A DNA stretch of 49,794 nucleotides, from contig CAZXVW010000004.1 of assembly GCA_964644025.1 (NCBI GenBank), positions 1 through 49,794 on the forward strand. Direction: 5' to 3'. The translations under genes were made by a program, and so were the position numbers. Positions 26,137 through 35,377 of this stretch are shown here, in pieces. A model generated the notes under the pieces. The model made no database searches and had not been told where the DNA came from. It was given only the letters and a program-made list of their open reading frames with translations. Positions within the stretch are counted from its first letter, which is position 1. Every line of letters starts with the position of its first letter. This DNA comes from CAZXVW01 sp964644025. Its GTDB lineage: Bacteria; Acidobacteriota; Terriglobia; Bryobacterales; Bryobacteraceae.

Positions 26137-27573
26137 TCACGCGTCGGGGAAACTCCACTCCTTCGGCGCTTTGAATCCTTTCCTGCCCTCGTTATATGGC
26201 GGGACGCCGCCGGCCGGCTGCAGGGCGCGAAAGGCTTTCACCTTTCGCATCAACTGCTCGACCACGTCCGGGTGATCCGCCGAAACATCGTTCTTCTCGT
26301 ACGGATCGTCGGCGATGCGGAACAGCAGCTTCTGCCGCCGGGAATCATCCGCCGTCGCGTCGTTCACGTTCGGGCCGATCACCACCAGTTTCCACTCCGG
26401 CGTAATGCAGGTGATCTGCTCGTTATCCTCCCCGCTCTGCCCGATGTAGGAATAGATCTCGCGGTCGAGCGCCGTCTTTTTGCCCGTCAAGACATCGAAG
26501 ACATCCAGACCATCGAAGGGCTTGCCGCCATGGTTCTTGATCCCGGTGATTCGCATCAACGTGGGCAGCACGTCGATGTTGGCCATCGGAGCGGTGATCT
26601 TGCCCCCGGCGGCGATCACGCCCGGCCACCGGACCGCGGCCGCCACGTGGATGCCGCCCTCGAAAACCGTGGCTTTGGCCCCGCGCAGCGGGCGGTTGTC
26701 CCCGATGCCACCGACGCCGCCGTTGTCGCTAAAGAACAGAACCAGTGTATTGTCGCGGACGCCGGCCTTATCGATAGCGTCCAGGATGCGGCCGACGCCG
26801 CGGTCCAGGGCGGCGATCATGCCGCCGAGAATCCGGCGGTTCTCCCGCCGCCGGGCCGCCGGACCACGCCAGTCGCCGGGGACGGCCTCCAGCAGCCGGT
26901 ACGGGTCCATGTCATCCGGCTTCGCCTGGTAAGGGCTGTGCGGCGCGTTGAACGGAACATAGCAGAGAAAAGGATCGGGTCCGGCGGCGCGTTTCTTGAT
27001 GAACGCGGCGGCATGAGCGGCGATGAGATCGGTCGAATAGCCTTTCTCGTGATCGGCTTCGTAGTTGTGGTGCCAGTCCAGTTCCCCCTCGCGTTCGTGC
27101 GTGAAGTAGTCGATGGCGCCGTTGTAATGCCCAATGAACTCGGTGAAGCCGCGGCGCAGCGGGTGGTATTTGATGGAAGAGTGCCCCAGGTGCCACTTGC
27201 CGAAAATACCCCGGTGCGTATAGCCGGCATGAGCCAGCACCTCGGCCAAGGTGACTTCGGCCACGTCCAGTCCGCCTTTGCGCCACGGCGGGACGACAGA
27301 GCGCATTAATCCGTAGCGGATCGGGTAGCGGCCCGTCATCAGGCCGGCGCGGGTGGGCGAGCAGATCGGGGCCACGTAGAAGCGCTCGAGCTGCGCTCCC
27401 TCGCTCGCCAGGCGGTCAATCTGCGGCGTGCGGATTTCGCCGCCGTGAAAGCTGACGTCGTGCCAGCCAAGATCGTCGGCGACAATGATCACGATGTTCG
27501 GAAGGTCTTTCGCGAAGGCGGAAATGCCGCCGAGAAATACGAGAACAGCTAAGAGTCGTTTCATGATGCTCAT
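26137..27573 (-). CDS. Arylsulfatase (N-acetylgalactosamine-4-sulfatase-like)
   Basis: A 478-residue secreted sulfatase with a signal peptide (MKRLLAVLVFLGGISAFA). Metal site Asp33-Asp34 in VADDLGWHDV; the formylglycine motif is ICSPTRAGLMTGRYP with Cys71. FGKWHLGH and FFSDNGGVGG are the other conserved blocks. The region around CSPTR with the PIRYGL segment resembles arylsulfatase B, so a sulfated galactosamine or similar sugar is a guess. Activity needs conversion of Cys71 to formylglycine. The ATG at 27573 overlaps the stop of the upstream sulfatase (ATGA), giving translational coupling; an alternative ATG is three codons later. Confidence 0.92.
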   Translation of the reverse strand: MSIMKRLLAVLVFLGGISAFAKDLPNIVIIVADDLGWHDVSFHGGEIRTPQIDRLASEGAQLERFYVAPICSPTRAGLMTGRYPIRYGLMRSVVPPWRKGGLDVAEVTLAEVLAHAGYTHRGIFGKWHLGHSSIKYHPLRRGFTEFIGHYNGAIDYFTHEREGELDWHHNYEADHEKGYSTDLIAAHAAAFIKKRAAGPDPFLCYVPFNAPHSPYQAKPDDMDPYRLLEAVPGDWRGPAARRRENRRILGGMIAALDRGVGRILDAIDKAGVRDNTLVLFFSDNGGVGGIGDNRPLRGAKATVFEGGIHVAAAVRWPGVIAAGGKITAPMANIDVLPTLMRITGIKNHGGKPFDGLDVFDVLTGKKTALDREIYSYIGQSGEDNEQITCITPEWKLVVIGPNVNDATADDSRRQKLLFRIADDPYEKNDVSADHPDVVEQLMRKVKAFRALQPAGGVPPYNEGRKGFKAPKEWSFPDA

Positions 27574-28991
27574 AACGGATCCTTGTCGAGGTCCTGCGAA
27601 GCCACGAACGGGGGCGGAAGAAAGTCGTAGGTGGCTTCCATCCACTCGTTCAGCATCGACTTCAGTTCAAATTCCACGTCCCGGTATTCCGGCTTGCCGG
27701 CCAGGTTGTGCAGCTCGCCGGGGTCCTTCCTCAGGTCAAACAGCTCGTAAACAGGGCGCGTGGGGCGGAAGTACGCCTCGGAGAGCTCGGGCGCGAGCCG
27801 GCCTTGCTGGTGGGCCGCTTTCATGGCGGTCCAGATGGGCTTGCCGGCAAAATCGGAAATCGGGCGGTACGGGAGCTCCGGCCGGCAGTTGTAAATGAGC
27901 GAGTACCGGTTCGTGCAAACCGAGCGGATCGGGTCCAGGTTGCCGTGCCAGCCGCGGGAGCCGAACACGCACTTGCGGCCCTGGTAAGGTCTTCCCAGCA
28001 GCAAGTTCAGGAAGCTGTGGCTTTCGGTCCCCGCGGGCGGCCGGATGCCCGCCGCCTCCAGAAACGTCGCCGCAAAGTCGACGCCGGAGACAAGCTCGCC
28101 GGTGACGCGGCCCGGCTTGACGCGGCCCGGCCACCGGATGATCAGCGGCACATGCCACCCTGGCTGGTAGAGCGTTCCCTTGCCGTGCGGCATCGCGTAA
28201 CCGTTGTCCCCCATGAAAACCACTATCGTGTTCTCGCTCAGCCCCCGTTTTTCCAGCAGGTCCAGGATCCTGCCGAAATTCCCATCGGCCCGCGTCAGCT
28301 CCCCGTAATAGCGGGTGAGGTCCTCGCGAACTTCGGGCAGGTCCGGCAGGTAAGCCGGCACGGGGATCCGGGCCGGATCGTAAGCGGCGGAGAACTCGTT
28401 CTTGTCCCAGCGGCGGTGGGAGTCATTGAAGCAGAACGAGAGGAAGAACGGCTTCTGCTTCGGCTTCTGGTCGAGGAACGCGTTGATCACCTCCAGCATT
28501 TGCCCCTGTGCGCTGGTGCGGACAAAGTCCACTCGCCGGTTCATCGTTCGCAGGTGGTGCCGGTCGTAAATCTTGCCGATCCAGGGGCGCGGCACGCGGC
28601 GCCCATCCATGTGGTGCCATCGGCCCGCCACGCCGGTGAAATAGCCGTTGCGGCTCAGGATTTCCGGGAAGATCCTGTGCTCCGGCGGCAGCGGCGTGGC
28701 CAGCCGCGTCATGCAGATCCTTTGCGGGGACAAGCCGGTGAAGATGGAAGCCCGGCTGGGGCTGCATTGCGGCGCGGTCGTATAGGCGCGATCGAAACGC
28801 ATTCCCTCGGCGGCAAACCGGTCGATGTTGGGCGTGCGAATCATCTTGTCGCCGTAACAGCCGGCGTGGGGAACGCTGTGGTCGTCGGTCAGGACCATCA
28901 GGAAATTGGGACGTCGGGGCGTCTGCGCAAACGCGGGGGCCGGGGCAAGGGCGGCCGCCTTGAGCAGCGCGCGCCGGGTGCTTTTAGGCAT
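27570..28991 (-). CDS. Sulfatase (N-sulfoglucosamine sulfohydrolase-like)
   Basis: A 473-residue secreted sulfatase. The N terminus MPKSTRRALLKAAALAPAPA resembles a Tat leader. Metal site LTDDHSVPHAGCYGD; formylglycine motif QCSPSRASIFTG with Cys76; later blocks VFMGDNGYAMPHGKGTLY and FRPTRPVYELFDLRKDPGEL. The TTAPQCSPSR region and the DDHS segment resemble heparan N-sulfatase types, so removal of sulfate from an amino sugar is suggested but unproven. It is coupled by 4 nt to the downstream sulfatase (26137-27573) and lies 130 nt downstream of the next one. Confidence 0.92.
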   Translation of the reverse strand: MPKSTRRALLKAAALAPAPAFAQTPRRPNFLMVLTDDHSVPHAGCYGDKMIRTPNIDRFAAEGMRFDRAYTTAPQCSPSRASIFTGLSPQRICMTRLATPLPPEHRIFPEILSRNGYFTGVAGRWHHMDGRRVPRPWIGKIYDRHHLRTMNRRVDFVRTSAQGQMLEVINAFLDQKPKQKPFFLSFCFNDSHRRWDKNEFSAAYDPARIPVPAYLPDLPEVREDLTRYYGELTRADGNFGRILDLLEKRGLSENTIVVFMGDNGYAMPHGKGTLYQPGWHVPLIIRWPGRVKPGRVTGELVSGVDFAATFLEAAGIRPPAGTESHSFLNLLLGRPYQGRKCVFGSRGWHGNLDPIRSVCTNRYSLIYNCRPELPYRPISDFAGKPIWTAMKAAHQQGRLAPELSEAYFRPTRPVYELFDLRKDPGELHNLAGKPEYRDVEFELKSMLNEWMEATYDFLPPPFVASQDLDKDPL

Positions 28992-29121
28992 GGGTCACTC
29001 GCTCTACAAACCTACTGGATTTTGCCGGCCGAATACAAGGCCCACCGGCGGTCGCATACGGTGACGGCGAACGAGCCGCACGCTCGTTCCCGCCTCTTGC
29101 CTCACGCCCCGCCATGGGCGG

Positions 29122-30471
29122 TCACGGCCGGGTGTCCGGTTTGGTAGGGATCGGCGGGTAACGGTCCAGCACGGCTTGCAGGCGCCCCCGGACTTCCCGC
29201 ACTTCTGGTGTCAGCCCGCCCAAGGGAATCGGACGTTGCTCGAGCACATCGTTCGCTACGTCATAGAAACGCCCGTCGCCGTAAAGCTTGTAACGGGCGT
29301 TGCGCGCCCAGCGTTGCTCAGTAAAGCGTTCCTTCGCCCAGCCGGGATGCGGGTTGTGATCGCAGTAGACCCACTGGCGCGGCCGGCCCGCCTCGCCGCG
29401 CAGCCGGGGCGCGAAGCTCCGGCCGTCGATTTCGCCCTCCCGCGCCAAATCCGCGCCGGCAAGCTCGGCCAGCGTCGGGTAAAAATCCGTCGAGTCCACC
29501 AGGTCATCGAGAACCTCTCCCGGCGGGGTGACGCCCGGCCAGTTGGCGATCAGGGGAACGTGCGTGCCCGCGTCGGTCATTTCGCCTTTCCCTCCCCGCA
29601 CCACGCGGTCCCCCATGCGCGAGGTAATTTGCAGCGGCGTGCCGTTATCGCCGTAAAACAGGATCAGCGTCCGCTCGCGCAGGCCGAGCGTGTCCAGCCG
29701 GTTCACGATCCGCCCGATGGTGAAGTCCATGTACTCAACCATGTCCTTGAAGAATCGCGGGTTGTTTTCCAGCCGGTTGCCGGTCCTCCATTCCGGGCTG
29801 TGCGGGGTGGGGTTGAAAGGACCGTGGGTGAGCGCCATCGGGTAGTAGACAAAGAACCGCCGCCCGGCGTTGCGCTCGATGAAATCCGTGATGTAGGCCG
29901 TGTAGAGGTCCGGGCCGTACTTGCCTTTCGTATCCTGGCGATACTTGCCGTTCTGGAGAATGACCGGGTCGGCGTAGCGAGAGCCTTTGTCTTCGGTGTG
30001 CCCGGCGTGCCACAAGCAGTACTCATCAAAGCCGGAGTCCTCGGGCCGCATACCCCGGCCGCGCCATTCGGGCATGAAGTCCGGCGGGTTGTAACTGTAG
30101 AGTTGCCACTTGCCGGAGATGCAGGTGCGGTAGCCGGCCTCGCGCATCATATGGCCGAAGGTGCGCTCTCGCGGGTCCAGGATGCCGAAGGCCCGCCAGT
30201 TGCGGAAATTGTACTTGCCCGTCATCAGTTGCACGCGCGTCGGCGTGCACAGCGGCTCCGCGTAAGCCTGCGTGAAGCGGATTCCGGTCCCGGCGAGACC
30301 ATCCAGAACCGGCGTCCGATAGGAGGTTCCGCCATTGCACCCCAGCGTTTCGTAGCCGAGATCGTCGGCCATGATCAGCACGATGTTTGGCTTGCTGTAG
30401 CGTGGTGTCCGGCAGCCCAGCCCGGCTGCACCCAGCAAAGCCGAATACAAAAAGTTGCGGCGGGTATGCAT
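29122..30471 (-). CDS. Sulfatase with Tat-type leader
   Basis: A 449-residue sulfatase. The start MHTRRNFLYSALLGAAGLGC carries a twin-arginine motif and a Cys that could be a weak lipobox. Metal site MADDLGYETLGCNGG; the formylglycine motif is LCTPTRVQLMTGKYN with Cys75; SGKWQLY replaces the usual GKWHLG; FYGDNGTP marks the third metal block. The substrate class is not recognised. It is divergent from the aldo/keto reductase, with only 34 nt between start codons; TAGAAT on its strand sits 11 nt before its ATG, so a very short 5' leader is possible. Confidence 0.9.
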   Translation of the reverse strand: MHTRRNFLYSALLGAAGLGCRTPRYSKPNIVLIMADDLGYETLGCNGGTSYRTPVLDGLAGTGIRFTQAYAEPLCTPTRVQLMTGKYNFRNWRAFGILDPRERTFGHMMREAGYRTCISGKWQLYSYNPPDFMPEWRGRGMRPEDSGFDEYCLWHAGHTEDKGSRYADPVILQNGKYRQDTKGKYGPDLYTAYITDFIERNAGRRFFVYYPMALTHGPFNPTPHSPEWRTGNRLENNPRFFKDMVEYMDFTIGRIVNRLDTLGLRERTLILFYGDNGTPLQITSRMGDRVVRGGKGEMTDAGTHVPLIANWPGVTPPGEVLDDLVDSTDFYPTLAELAGADLAREGEIDGRSFAPRLRGEAGRPRQWVYCDHNPHPGWAKERFTEQRWARNARYKLYGDGRFYDVANDVLEQRPIPLGGLTPEVREVRGRLQAVLDRYPPIPTKPDTRP

Positions 30472-30505
30472 AAACACGGTACATTCTATCTTTGAGGAGG
30501 CATCC

Positions 30506-31525
30506 ATGGCGAGTTCCCGGCGGCAGTTCTTTCGTACCAGTTTCGGCGGCGCAGCGCTAACCACACTCGCCGCCGAGGCAATGGCGCAGCAACCGGGCGA
30601 CGGGGTTCCCACCCGTAAGCTCGGCCGCACCGATCAGCAGGTTTCCGTCCTCGGCCTGGGCGGGGCCCACATCGGCATCCTGGGCAGGAAGAAGGATGAA
30701 AAGGAAGCGATTCGCGTTATGCACGCGGCCATCGACGAGGGTGTGACTTTCTTCGACAACGCCTGGACATACAACGGAGGCTACTCCGAGGAGGTTATGG
30801 GCAAGGCGCTCAAGGGCGGCAAGCGTCGGAAAGTCTTTCTCATGACCAAGAACTCCGGCCGCGATTACAAGTTCGCCCGAAAGTGCCTGGAAGATAGCCT
30901 CCGCAGGCTTCAGACCGATTACCTGGACCTCTGGCAGTTTCACGAGATCAACTATGATAATGACCCCGACTGGGTCTTTGATCGCGGCGGCTTGAAAGCG
31001 GCGCTCGAAGCGCAGAAGGAAGGCAAGGTCCGCTTCATCGGCTTCACCGGCCACAAGGATCCCCGGATCCACCTGAAGATGCTGAACAAGGGTTACGACT
31101 GGGCCACCGCCCAGATGCCCATCAACGTCATGGACTATTTCTACCGGAGCTTTCAAAAGGAAGTGGTGCCGGTGTGCCTGAACCGCAACGTCGGCGTCAT
31201 CGGGATGAAAAGCCTCGGCGGCGGCAACGTCAGCCAGGGCATCATCCCGGCCAACACCAGCCTCACCCCGGCCGACTGCTTGCGCTTCGCCCTGAACCTG
31301 CCGATCACCTGCGTGGTCCGCGGCTGGGTGAGCGCGGAGCAAATGATGGCCGACATCCGCACCGCCCGGGAGTTCAAACCACTTTCCGCCGCCGAAAAGG
31401 CGAGAATCCTTGCCCTGGCCGAACCGGTTGCTGGCGACGGCCGCTACGAGCGGTTCAAATCGACCCAGCAGTACGACGACCGCCTGTACCGGGAAATGCA
31501 CGGCTTCCCCTTGCTCCGCCGCTAA
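30506..31525 (+). CDS. Aldo/keto reductase with Tat leader
   Basis: A 339-residue NADP-type aldo/keto reductase. The start MASSRRQFFRTSFGGAALTT has a twin-arginine leader; AGGAGG lies six bases before the ATG, which decides the start. The catalytic tetrad is visible: Asp84 (FFDNAWTY), Tyr89 (WTYNGG), Lys115 (LMTKNSG) and His146 (WQFHEIN). The domain TRKLGRTDQQVSVLGLGG is the usual first strand. Exported members of this family are common next to sugar-active enzymes. It is divergent from the sulfatase at 29122-30471 and convergent with the DUF5060 gene. Confidence 0.9.
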   Translation: MASSRRQFFRTSFGGAALTTLAAEAMAQQPGDGVPTRKLGRTDQQVSVLGLGGAHIGILGRKKDEKEAIRVMHAAIDEGVTFFDNAWTYNGGYSEEVMGKALKGGKRRKVFLMTKNSGRDYKFARKCLEDSLRRLQTDYLDLWQFHEINYDNDPDWVFDRGGLKAALEAQKEGKVRFIGFTGHKDPRIHLKMLNKGYDWATAQMPINVMDYFYRSFQKEVVPVCLNRNVGVIGMKSLGGGNVSQGIIPANTSLTPADCLRFALNLPITCVVRGWVSAEQMMADIRTAREFKPLSAAEKARILALAEPVAGDGRYERFKSTQQYDDRLYREMHGFPLLRR

Positions 31526-31584
31526 CGCCGCCCGGCGCGAGCCATTGGTTGCCCCCGCGCAAGTGAGGGAGCCGCCTGCGCCCT

Positions 31585-33390
31585 TTACTGCCTCTTGATG
31601 AGCACGGCCCAGTCCCTGTCCCGGTCCGAAGGCGGGTACCCAATCGATTTCCACCCCGGACCGGCCAAGGTGGTGACGCTGCCTTCGGCCAGCGGGCCGC
31701 CGGCGCGGGGATTGTACCATTTCACCGCGTAGGTCCCCTCGGCCAGTTTCACCTCCGCCGTTCCCCCGTTGGTGAGGTAGACGGCGTAGATCCGGCCGGG
31801 CCTGGCGAAGACACGAAGTTCCTTGCCCCCGCGGGCCAGGTTGTTATCCGGCTCCATCTCCCAGAACGGAAGGTTCTCGCGGAAGAAAGTGAGCGCGTAA
31901 CGGGTCTGGTCCCACATCTTCTCGCGCGACCGCCAGTCCTCGCAGTTGAGATCCATGTGGGAGTAGGAATAGCCGAAATACCATTCCACGCCCGCGCCCC
32001 CGCCCATCAGGTTCCCCCACAGCGCGTACTTGCGCGGGACGTCGTGATCCGGGTCGTCGGCATCCGGCATGACGCCCACCTTGGCCGGCGGCTGCTCGTC
32101 CCCGTAGACGGCCCATTTGTGCCCGGCTTTCGCCGAGGCTTGGCGGAAGTAGACGGCGTCGGCGTTGTAACTTCGCATGGAGCCCTGAATGGAGGTGCCG
32201 TCGAAATTCGCGTCGCCAAGGATCTCCGCGTACTCGCGCCGGGCCTTGTTGTTATGCGTGTGCACCACGATGGGGTGGTCATACGGATCCAGCGCCCGGA
32301 TGTAGCGGGCGATTTCCTTCCGGGCCTCGACCGGCGCGTTGTTCTCTTCCCCCAGGTTCCACAGCACGGCCAAGTGGTGGCTGAAACGGGCCACCAGTTC
32401 CCGGTAGTAAAGCTTGCGCACCGGGTTCAGATCAGGGCTGCCGCCGAGCTTCCGGTCGTTCTCAGCCTCCTGGGTGATCACGTGCAACTGGATGCCCAGC
32501 TTGTCCATGTGAGAGAAGACGATCTCCCACTGGTCCAGCTTGCTGCAATCGTAGCGGTCCCGCACTTCGGGCGTCGTCCACATCCAGGTGTCTTTCCCAT
32601 CGCCGCCGTCAATGTTATAGGTGAGGAAGTAGACGCTGTCGCCGCCCTTCGAGGCCAGGTAGTTCAGCGCGCCGATGATATTGCGGCCCTTGCCGTTCTG
32701 CCAGGTGGGATCGCCCGGCTTGAAGTCCCGCGCGTGCGGCTCGTAATGATGCAAGAACTTACCGCCGCGGTTGGCGCCCTCGTTGAACCTGGCCCCGGCA
32801 TCGAAGGTGCCATCGAACTCGTAATAGGCCAGGAAGTTCTCCGGGCTGTCGGCGCCGCCCTTGAGAAAATACTCACCGCTCGCTGCCCGGCGCCAGTAAT
32901 GTCCGCCCACGTACTCCAGGCGGCCCTTGGACCGGGCATCCCCGTCAGCCTCGGGGAGAGCAGCAACCTGGAAGGAACCCGACGCACCGTCAAACGCCGC
33001 CGGCTTTCCGGCGTCCGGATCCAGGCTCATGGCCACATCCTTGCCGGTGCGGAATGAGGCCGCGAACTTCCACTCGCCTTCGCGGTCCGGGGTGAAGCGC
33101 ACGCACCACTTGTTGCCCGCCTCGGCCGAGGTCTCGGCGGCGTCGCCGTCGGCCGCGTAGAAGCCAGGCACTACGTAGGTGGTCCCAGTGGCCGCGTGAG
33201 TGAACGCAACGTTCAGACGATAATCACGGAATGGGTTCGGAGTCGCGTTCTCGGAGGTGCGCGGCCCGTCAAACGGAATACGAACTGTATGCCACACCAC
33301 CGCCTCGCCGCCGGCAACGGGCTTCCGGCCGCCGCAACAGGACGCAACGACCGTCACAACAGCAATGCCCAGGATCACTACGTGTCGCAT
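31585..33390 (-). CDS. DUF5060 domain glycosidase-like lipoprotein with collagen-binding-type C-terminal domain
   Basis: A 601-residue predicted lipoprotein: lipobox VASC with Cys18 after a hydrophobic stretch. Residues about 32-115 match DUF5060 (WHTVRIPFDGP, NPFRDYRLNVAF, GKWCVRF-type). The middle is a TIM-barrel glycosidase-like part with a candidate acid/base Glu in VLWNLGEENN and a later VYGDEQPP. The C-terminal block LRVFARPGRIYAVYLTNGG with GTYAVKWYNPRAGG matches the putative collagen-binding domain that ends many such proteins. It probably cleaves a polysaccharide side chain; the substrate is unknown. A TATAAT lies 12 nt before its ATG. Confidence 0.85.
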   Translation of the reverse strand: MRHVVILGIAVVTVVASCCGGRKPVAGGEAVVWHTVRIPFDGPRTSENATPNPFRDYRLNVAFTHAATGTTYVVPGFYAADGDAAETSAEAGNKWCVRFTPDREGEWKFAASFRTGKDVAMSLDPDAGKPAAFDGASGSFQVAALPEADGDARSKGRLEYVGGHYWRRAASGEYFLKGGADSPENFLAYYEFDGTFDAGARFNEGANRGGKFLHHYEPHARDFKPGDPTWQNGKGRNIIGALNYLASKGGDSVYFLTYNIDGGDGKDTWMWTTPEVRDRYDCSKLDQWEIVFSHMDKLGIQLHVITQEAENDRKLGGSPDLNPVRKLYYRELVARFSHHLAVLWNLGEENNAPVEARKEIARYIRALDPYDHPIVVHTHNNKARREYAEILGDANFDGTSIQGSMRSYNADAVYFRQASAKAGHKWAVYGDEQPPAKVGVMPDADDPDHDVPRKYALWGNLMGGGAGVEWYFGYSYSHMDLNCEDWRSREKMWDQTRYALTFFRENLPFWEMEPDNNLARGGKELRVFARPGRIYAVYLTNGGTAEVKLAEGTYAVKWYNPRAGGPLAEGSVTTLAGPGWKSIGYPPSDRDRDWAVLIKRQ

Positions 33391-33402
33391 AGCTTTGCGG
33401 CA

Positions 33403-33408
33403 ATTATA
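33403..33408 (-). promoter_or_regulatory. Candidate -10 element of the DUF5060 gene
   Basis: TATAAT on the minus strand, preceded by GCGC and 12 nt from the ATG at 33390, so the transcript would be nearly leaderless. No clear -35 is seen. Confidence 0.45.
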
Positions 33409-33457
33409 GCGCGGCTGCGTAGGATCTCAGGCGCGGGCGGCGGTGGGAGCTTGCCGC

Positions 33458-34393
33458 CTAAAAACCACTGAGCAGTCGTCCCAGGCTGTCTTTCAACTGC
33501 AAGTAAGCCGGGCCGAGAGTGACCACCAGCACGGCGGGGAAGATCAGAAAGAAGGTCGGCAGCGTCAATTTGACGCTCAGTTTGCGCGCGCGTTCTTGCG
33601 CCTGCTGGCGGATCCTCCTCCGCAGATACCGGGCATGGGTGCGCAGGGCTGGCCCCAGGCTGGTTCCGTAGCGGTCCCCGTCGAGCAATAACGCCGCCAG
33701 TTTCTTCAGTTCGGCGTCCGGGCTCCGCTCGGCCAGGTGCCGCAGCGCTTCATGCCGGCTCTTGCCCGCGTGCACCTCGAGGTGGAAAAACAGAAACTCC
33801 TCGCAGACATCCGGATAGGAGCGGGACAGAGCGTGAGCGACGTCGTGCATCGCCTGATCCAGCGGTTGACCGGCCTCCAGAGTCAGGACCATCAGGTCCA
33901 CGGCCGCCGGCAGCCCGCTTCGGATTCGCCGGCCCCGGGCACGGACGCGGGCCGCGAGGATGCGGTCCGGGAGCATGTAGCCGAAACCAGCCGCACAGAG
34001 GGCCGGAACCAGCACCGCTTGCGTGTCCCCCTTCAGCAACAGGAGACTCCACCCCATGACACCGGCGCAGCCGAGCACCGAGGCCAGCCGGATTCCCCGG
34101 AAAATGATCGGCGCCGTCGGCCACCGGTACCCGGCCATGGAAAGCCGCTGGCGCAGCGGTTCGTTATCGCGCCGCGAGGCTGGCAGCGATTCGCCGACCG
34201 CCTGCAGCGTCCGGGCCAGCAGCGCCCGGGTGGCCGGCCGCAGCTCGGCTTCTGGAGCAATGCCCAGATTAGCCCCTCCGCCGCGGGCCTTTCCAGTACC
34301 GCCGGAGCGCACCAGCACCACGTAGCCCACGCTGACGATGGAACCCATCACCACCACGAACAGCGTCGCCAACAGGAAGAATTCGCCGCTCAT
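33458..34393 (-). CDS. tadC: Type II/IV secretion F-family protein, TadC-like
   Basis: A 311-residue integral membrane protein of tight-adherence (Flp) pilus assembly. It has an N-terminal membrane segment, a further hydrophobic pair near the middle (VLGCAGVMGWSLLLL, VLVPALCAAGFGYML), and a T2SSF domain in the second half: LPAAVDLMVLTLEAGQPLDQAM, DRYGTSLGPALRTHA, then a C-terminal membrane helix. TadC forms the inner-membrane platform with TadB. Its ATG (34393) overlaps the tadB stop by 4 nt. The ORF could start earlier, but the overlap start is the usual arrangement. Confidence 0.87.
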   Translation of the reverse strand: MSGEFFLLATLFVVVMGSIVSVGYVVLVRSGGTGKARGGGANLGIAPEAELRPATRALLARTLQAVGESLPASRRDNEPLRQRLSMAGYRWPTAPIIFRGIRLASVLGCAGVMGWSLLLLKGDTQAVLVPALCAAGFGYMLPDRILAARVRARGRRIRSGLPAAVDLMVLTLEAGQPLDQAMHDVAHALSRSYPDVCEEFLFFHLEVHAGKSRHEALRHLAERSPDAELKKLAALLLDGDRYGTSLGPALRTHARYLRRRIRQQAQERARKLSVKLTLPTFFLIFPAVLVVTLGPAYLQLKDSLGRLLSGF

Positions 34394-35352
34394 ATCCGGA
34401 TATCCACCAGCTTCCGAATCACAAAGTGCGCCGCGACCAGACACAGAACGGCGGCGCCGATCATGGCCTGTCCCTCCGGACGGGTCCACAACAGCGCCAG
34501 GTACATCGGGTTGACGACTGCCATGATGCCGGCGATCACCAGCGGCAGCACCGTCAGCACCCGCCCGGTCATTCGGCCGTGGGCCGCGATGGCCCGGATC
34601 TCACCCCTCAGGGCCCCTGCCTCCCTCATGGTCTCCGAAAGCCGCCCCAGTACCTCGCTGAGCTTGCCCCCGGTCCGGTTCTGCAGTTTCACGGCCGCAA
34701 CGAAGGTGCTCACCTCTACCAGCGGTACCCTCCGGGCAAGGTTGTCCAGTGCCTCGTCCCAGGAGCTTCCCAGCGACCGCTCCTCGACCAAGGTCCGCAT
34801 CTCGCCGGCTAACGGCTCCTCCCCCTCCAGCGCCAGCATTTGCAAACCGGCGGCCAGCGGATGCCCGGCCCGGAGCGCGCGGGCGAGCGATTCCAGCGCT
34901 TCGGGGAACTGCGTCTCGAACTTCTCCAGGCGCTTCCTCGATAACCGCAGGATGTAGAAGTACGGGGCCAGTCCGGCTAGCGCCCCGCCCGGCAGCCAGA
35001 CCCACCACGGCGCCCCCACCCACTGCGCGAGAATGGCCAGCGTCACCGCCGCCACCAGCAGCATCAGCAGTGTCAGCCGCCCTACCGTCCAGTTCAACCC
35101 GGCATGGGCCAGATTGGCCTTCATGATCTCGACGTAATCAAACCGCGCGAGGAGTTTGTCCCAGAATGAAATCGTGCTCAGCGAATCCGTTTTCAGCAAC
35201 TCGGATGGTTCCACCCATTCAATCCCCCCCTCCGGGCGCTGTCCCTTCTCGCCGGCCAGAGCATGTCGCTCGACAAGGAAATAGTAGCCGACCACGCCCG
35301 CTGACACCATTCCGAACGTGGCCAGGAAGAACAGCAGGATGGTGAGCATCAT
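34390..35352 (-). CDS. tadB: Type II/IV secretion F-family protein, TadB-like
   Basis: A 320-residue membrane protein that with TadC makes the platform for the Flp pilus ATPase. It has an N-terminal helix (MLTILLFFLATFGMVSAGVVG), a central hydrophobic pair near residues 90-130, and the T2SSF domain from about 140: FPEALESLARALRAGHPLAAG, GSSWDEALDNLARRVPL and KLQNRTGGKLSEVLGRLS, closed by two C-terminal helices. It ends in a 4-nt overlap with tadC and begins 25 nt after the cpaB stop, so cpaB-tadB-tadC form one unit. The ATPase (CpaF/TadA) normally placed between is not here. Confidence 0.88.
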   Translation of the reverse strand: MMLTILLFFLATFGMVSAGVVGYYFLVERHALAGEKGQRPEGGIEWVEPSELLKTDSLSTISFWDKLLARFDYVEIMKANLAHAGLNWTVGRLTLLMLLVAAVTLAILAQWVGAPWWVWLPGGALAGLAPYFYILRLSRKRLEKFETQFPEALESLARALRAGHPLAAGLQMLALEGEEPLAGEMRTLVEERSLGSSWDEALDNLARRVPLVEVSTFVAAVKLQNRTGGKLSEVLGRLSETMREAGALRGEIRAIAAHGRMTGRVLTVLPLVIAGIMAVVNPMYLALLWTRPEGQAMIGAAVLCLVAAHFVIRKLVDIRI

Positions 35353-35377
35353 TGTCGTCGCTCCCGGAAGGCCGCGC

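Noticed and set aside
27708..29147. A 479-residue plus-strand open frame
   Set aside because: Antisense to the sulfatase at 27570-28991 with no recognisable domain. The same applies to long frames at 19343-20470, 29176-30495, 31957-33057 and 15080-16654.
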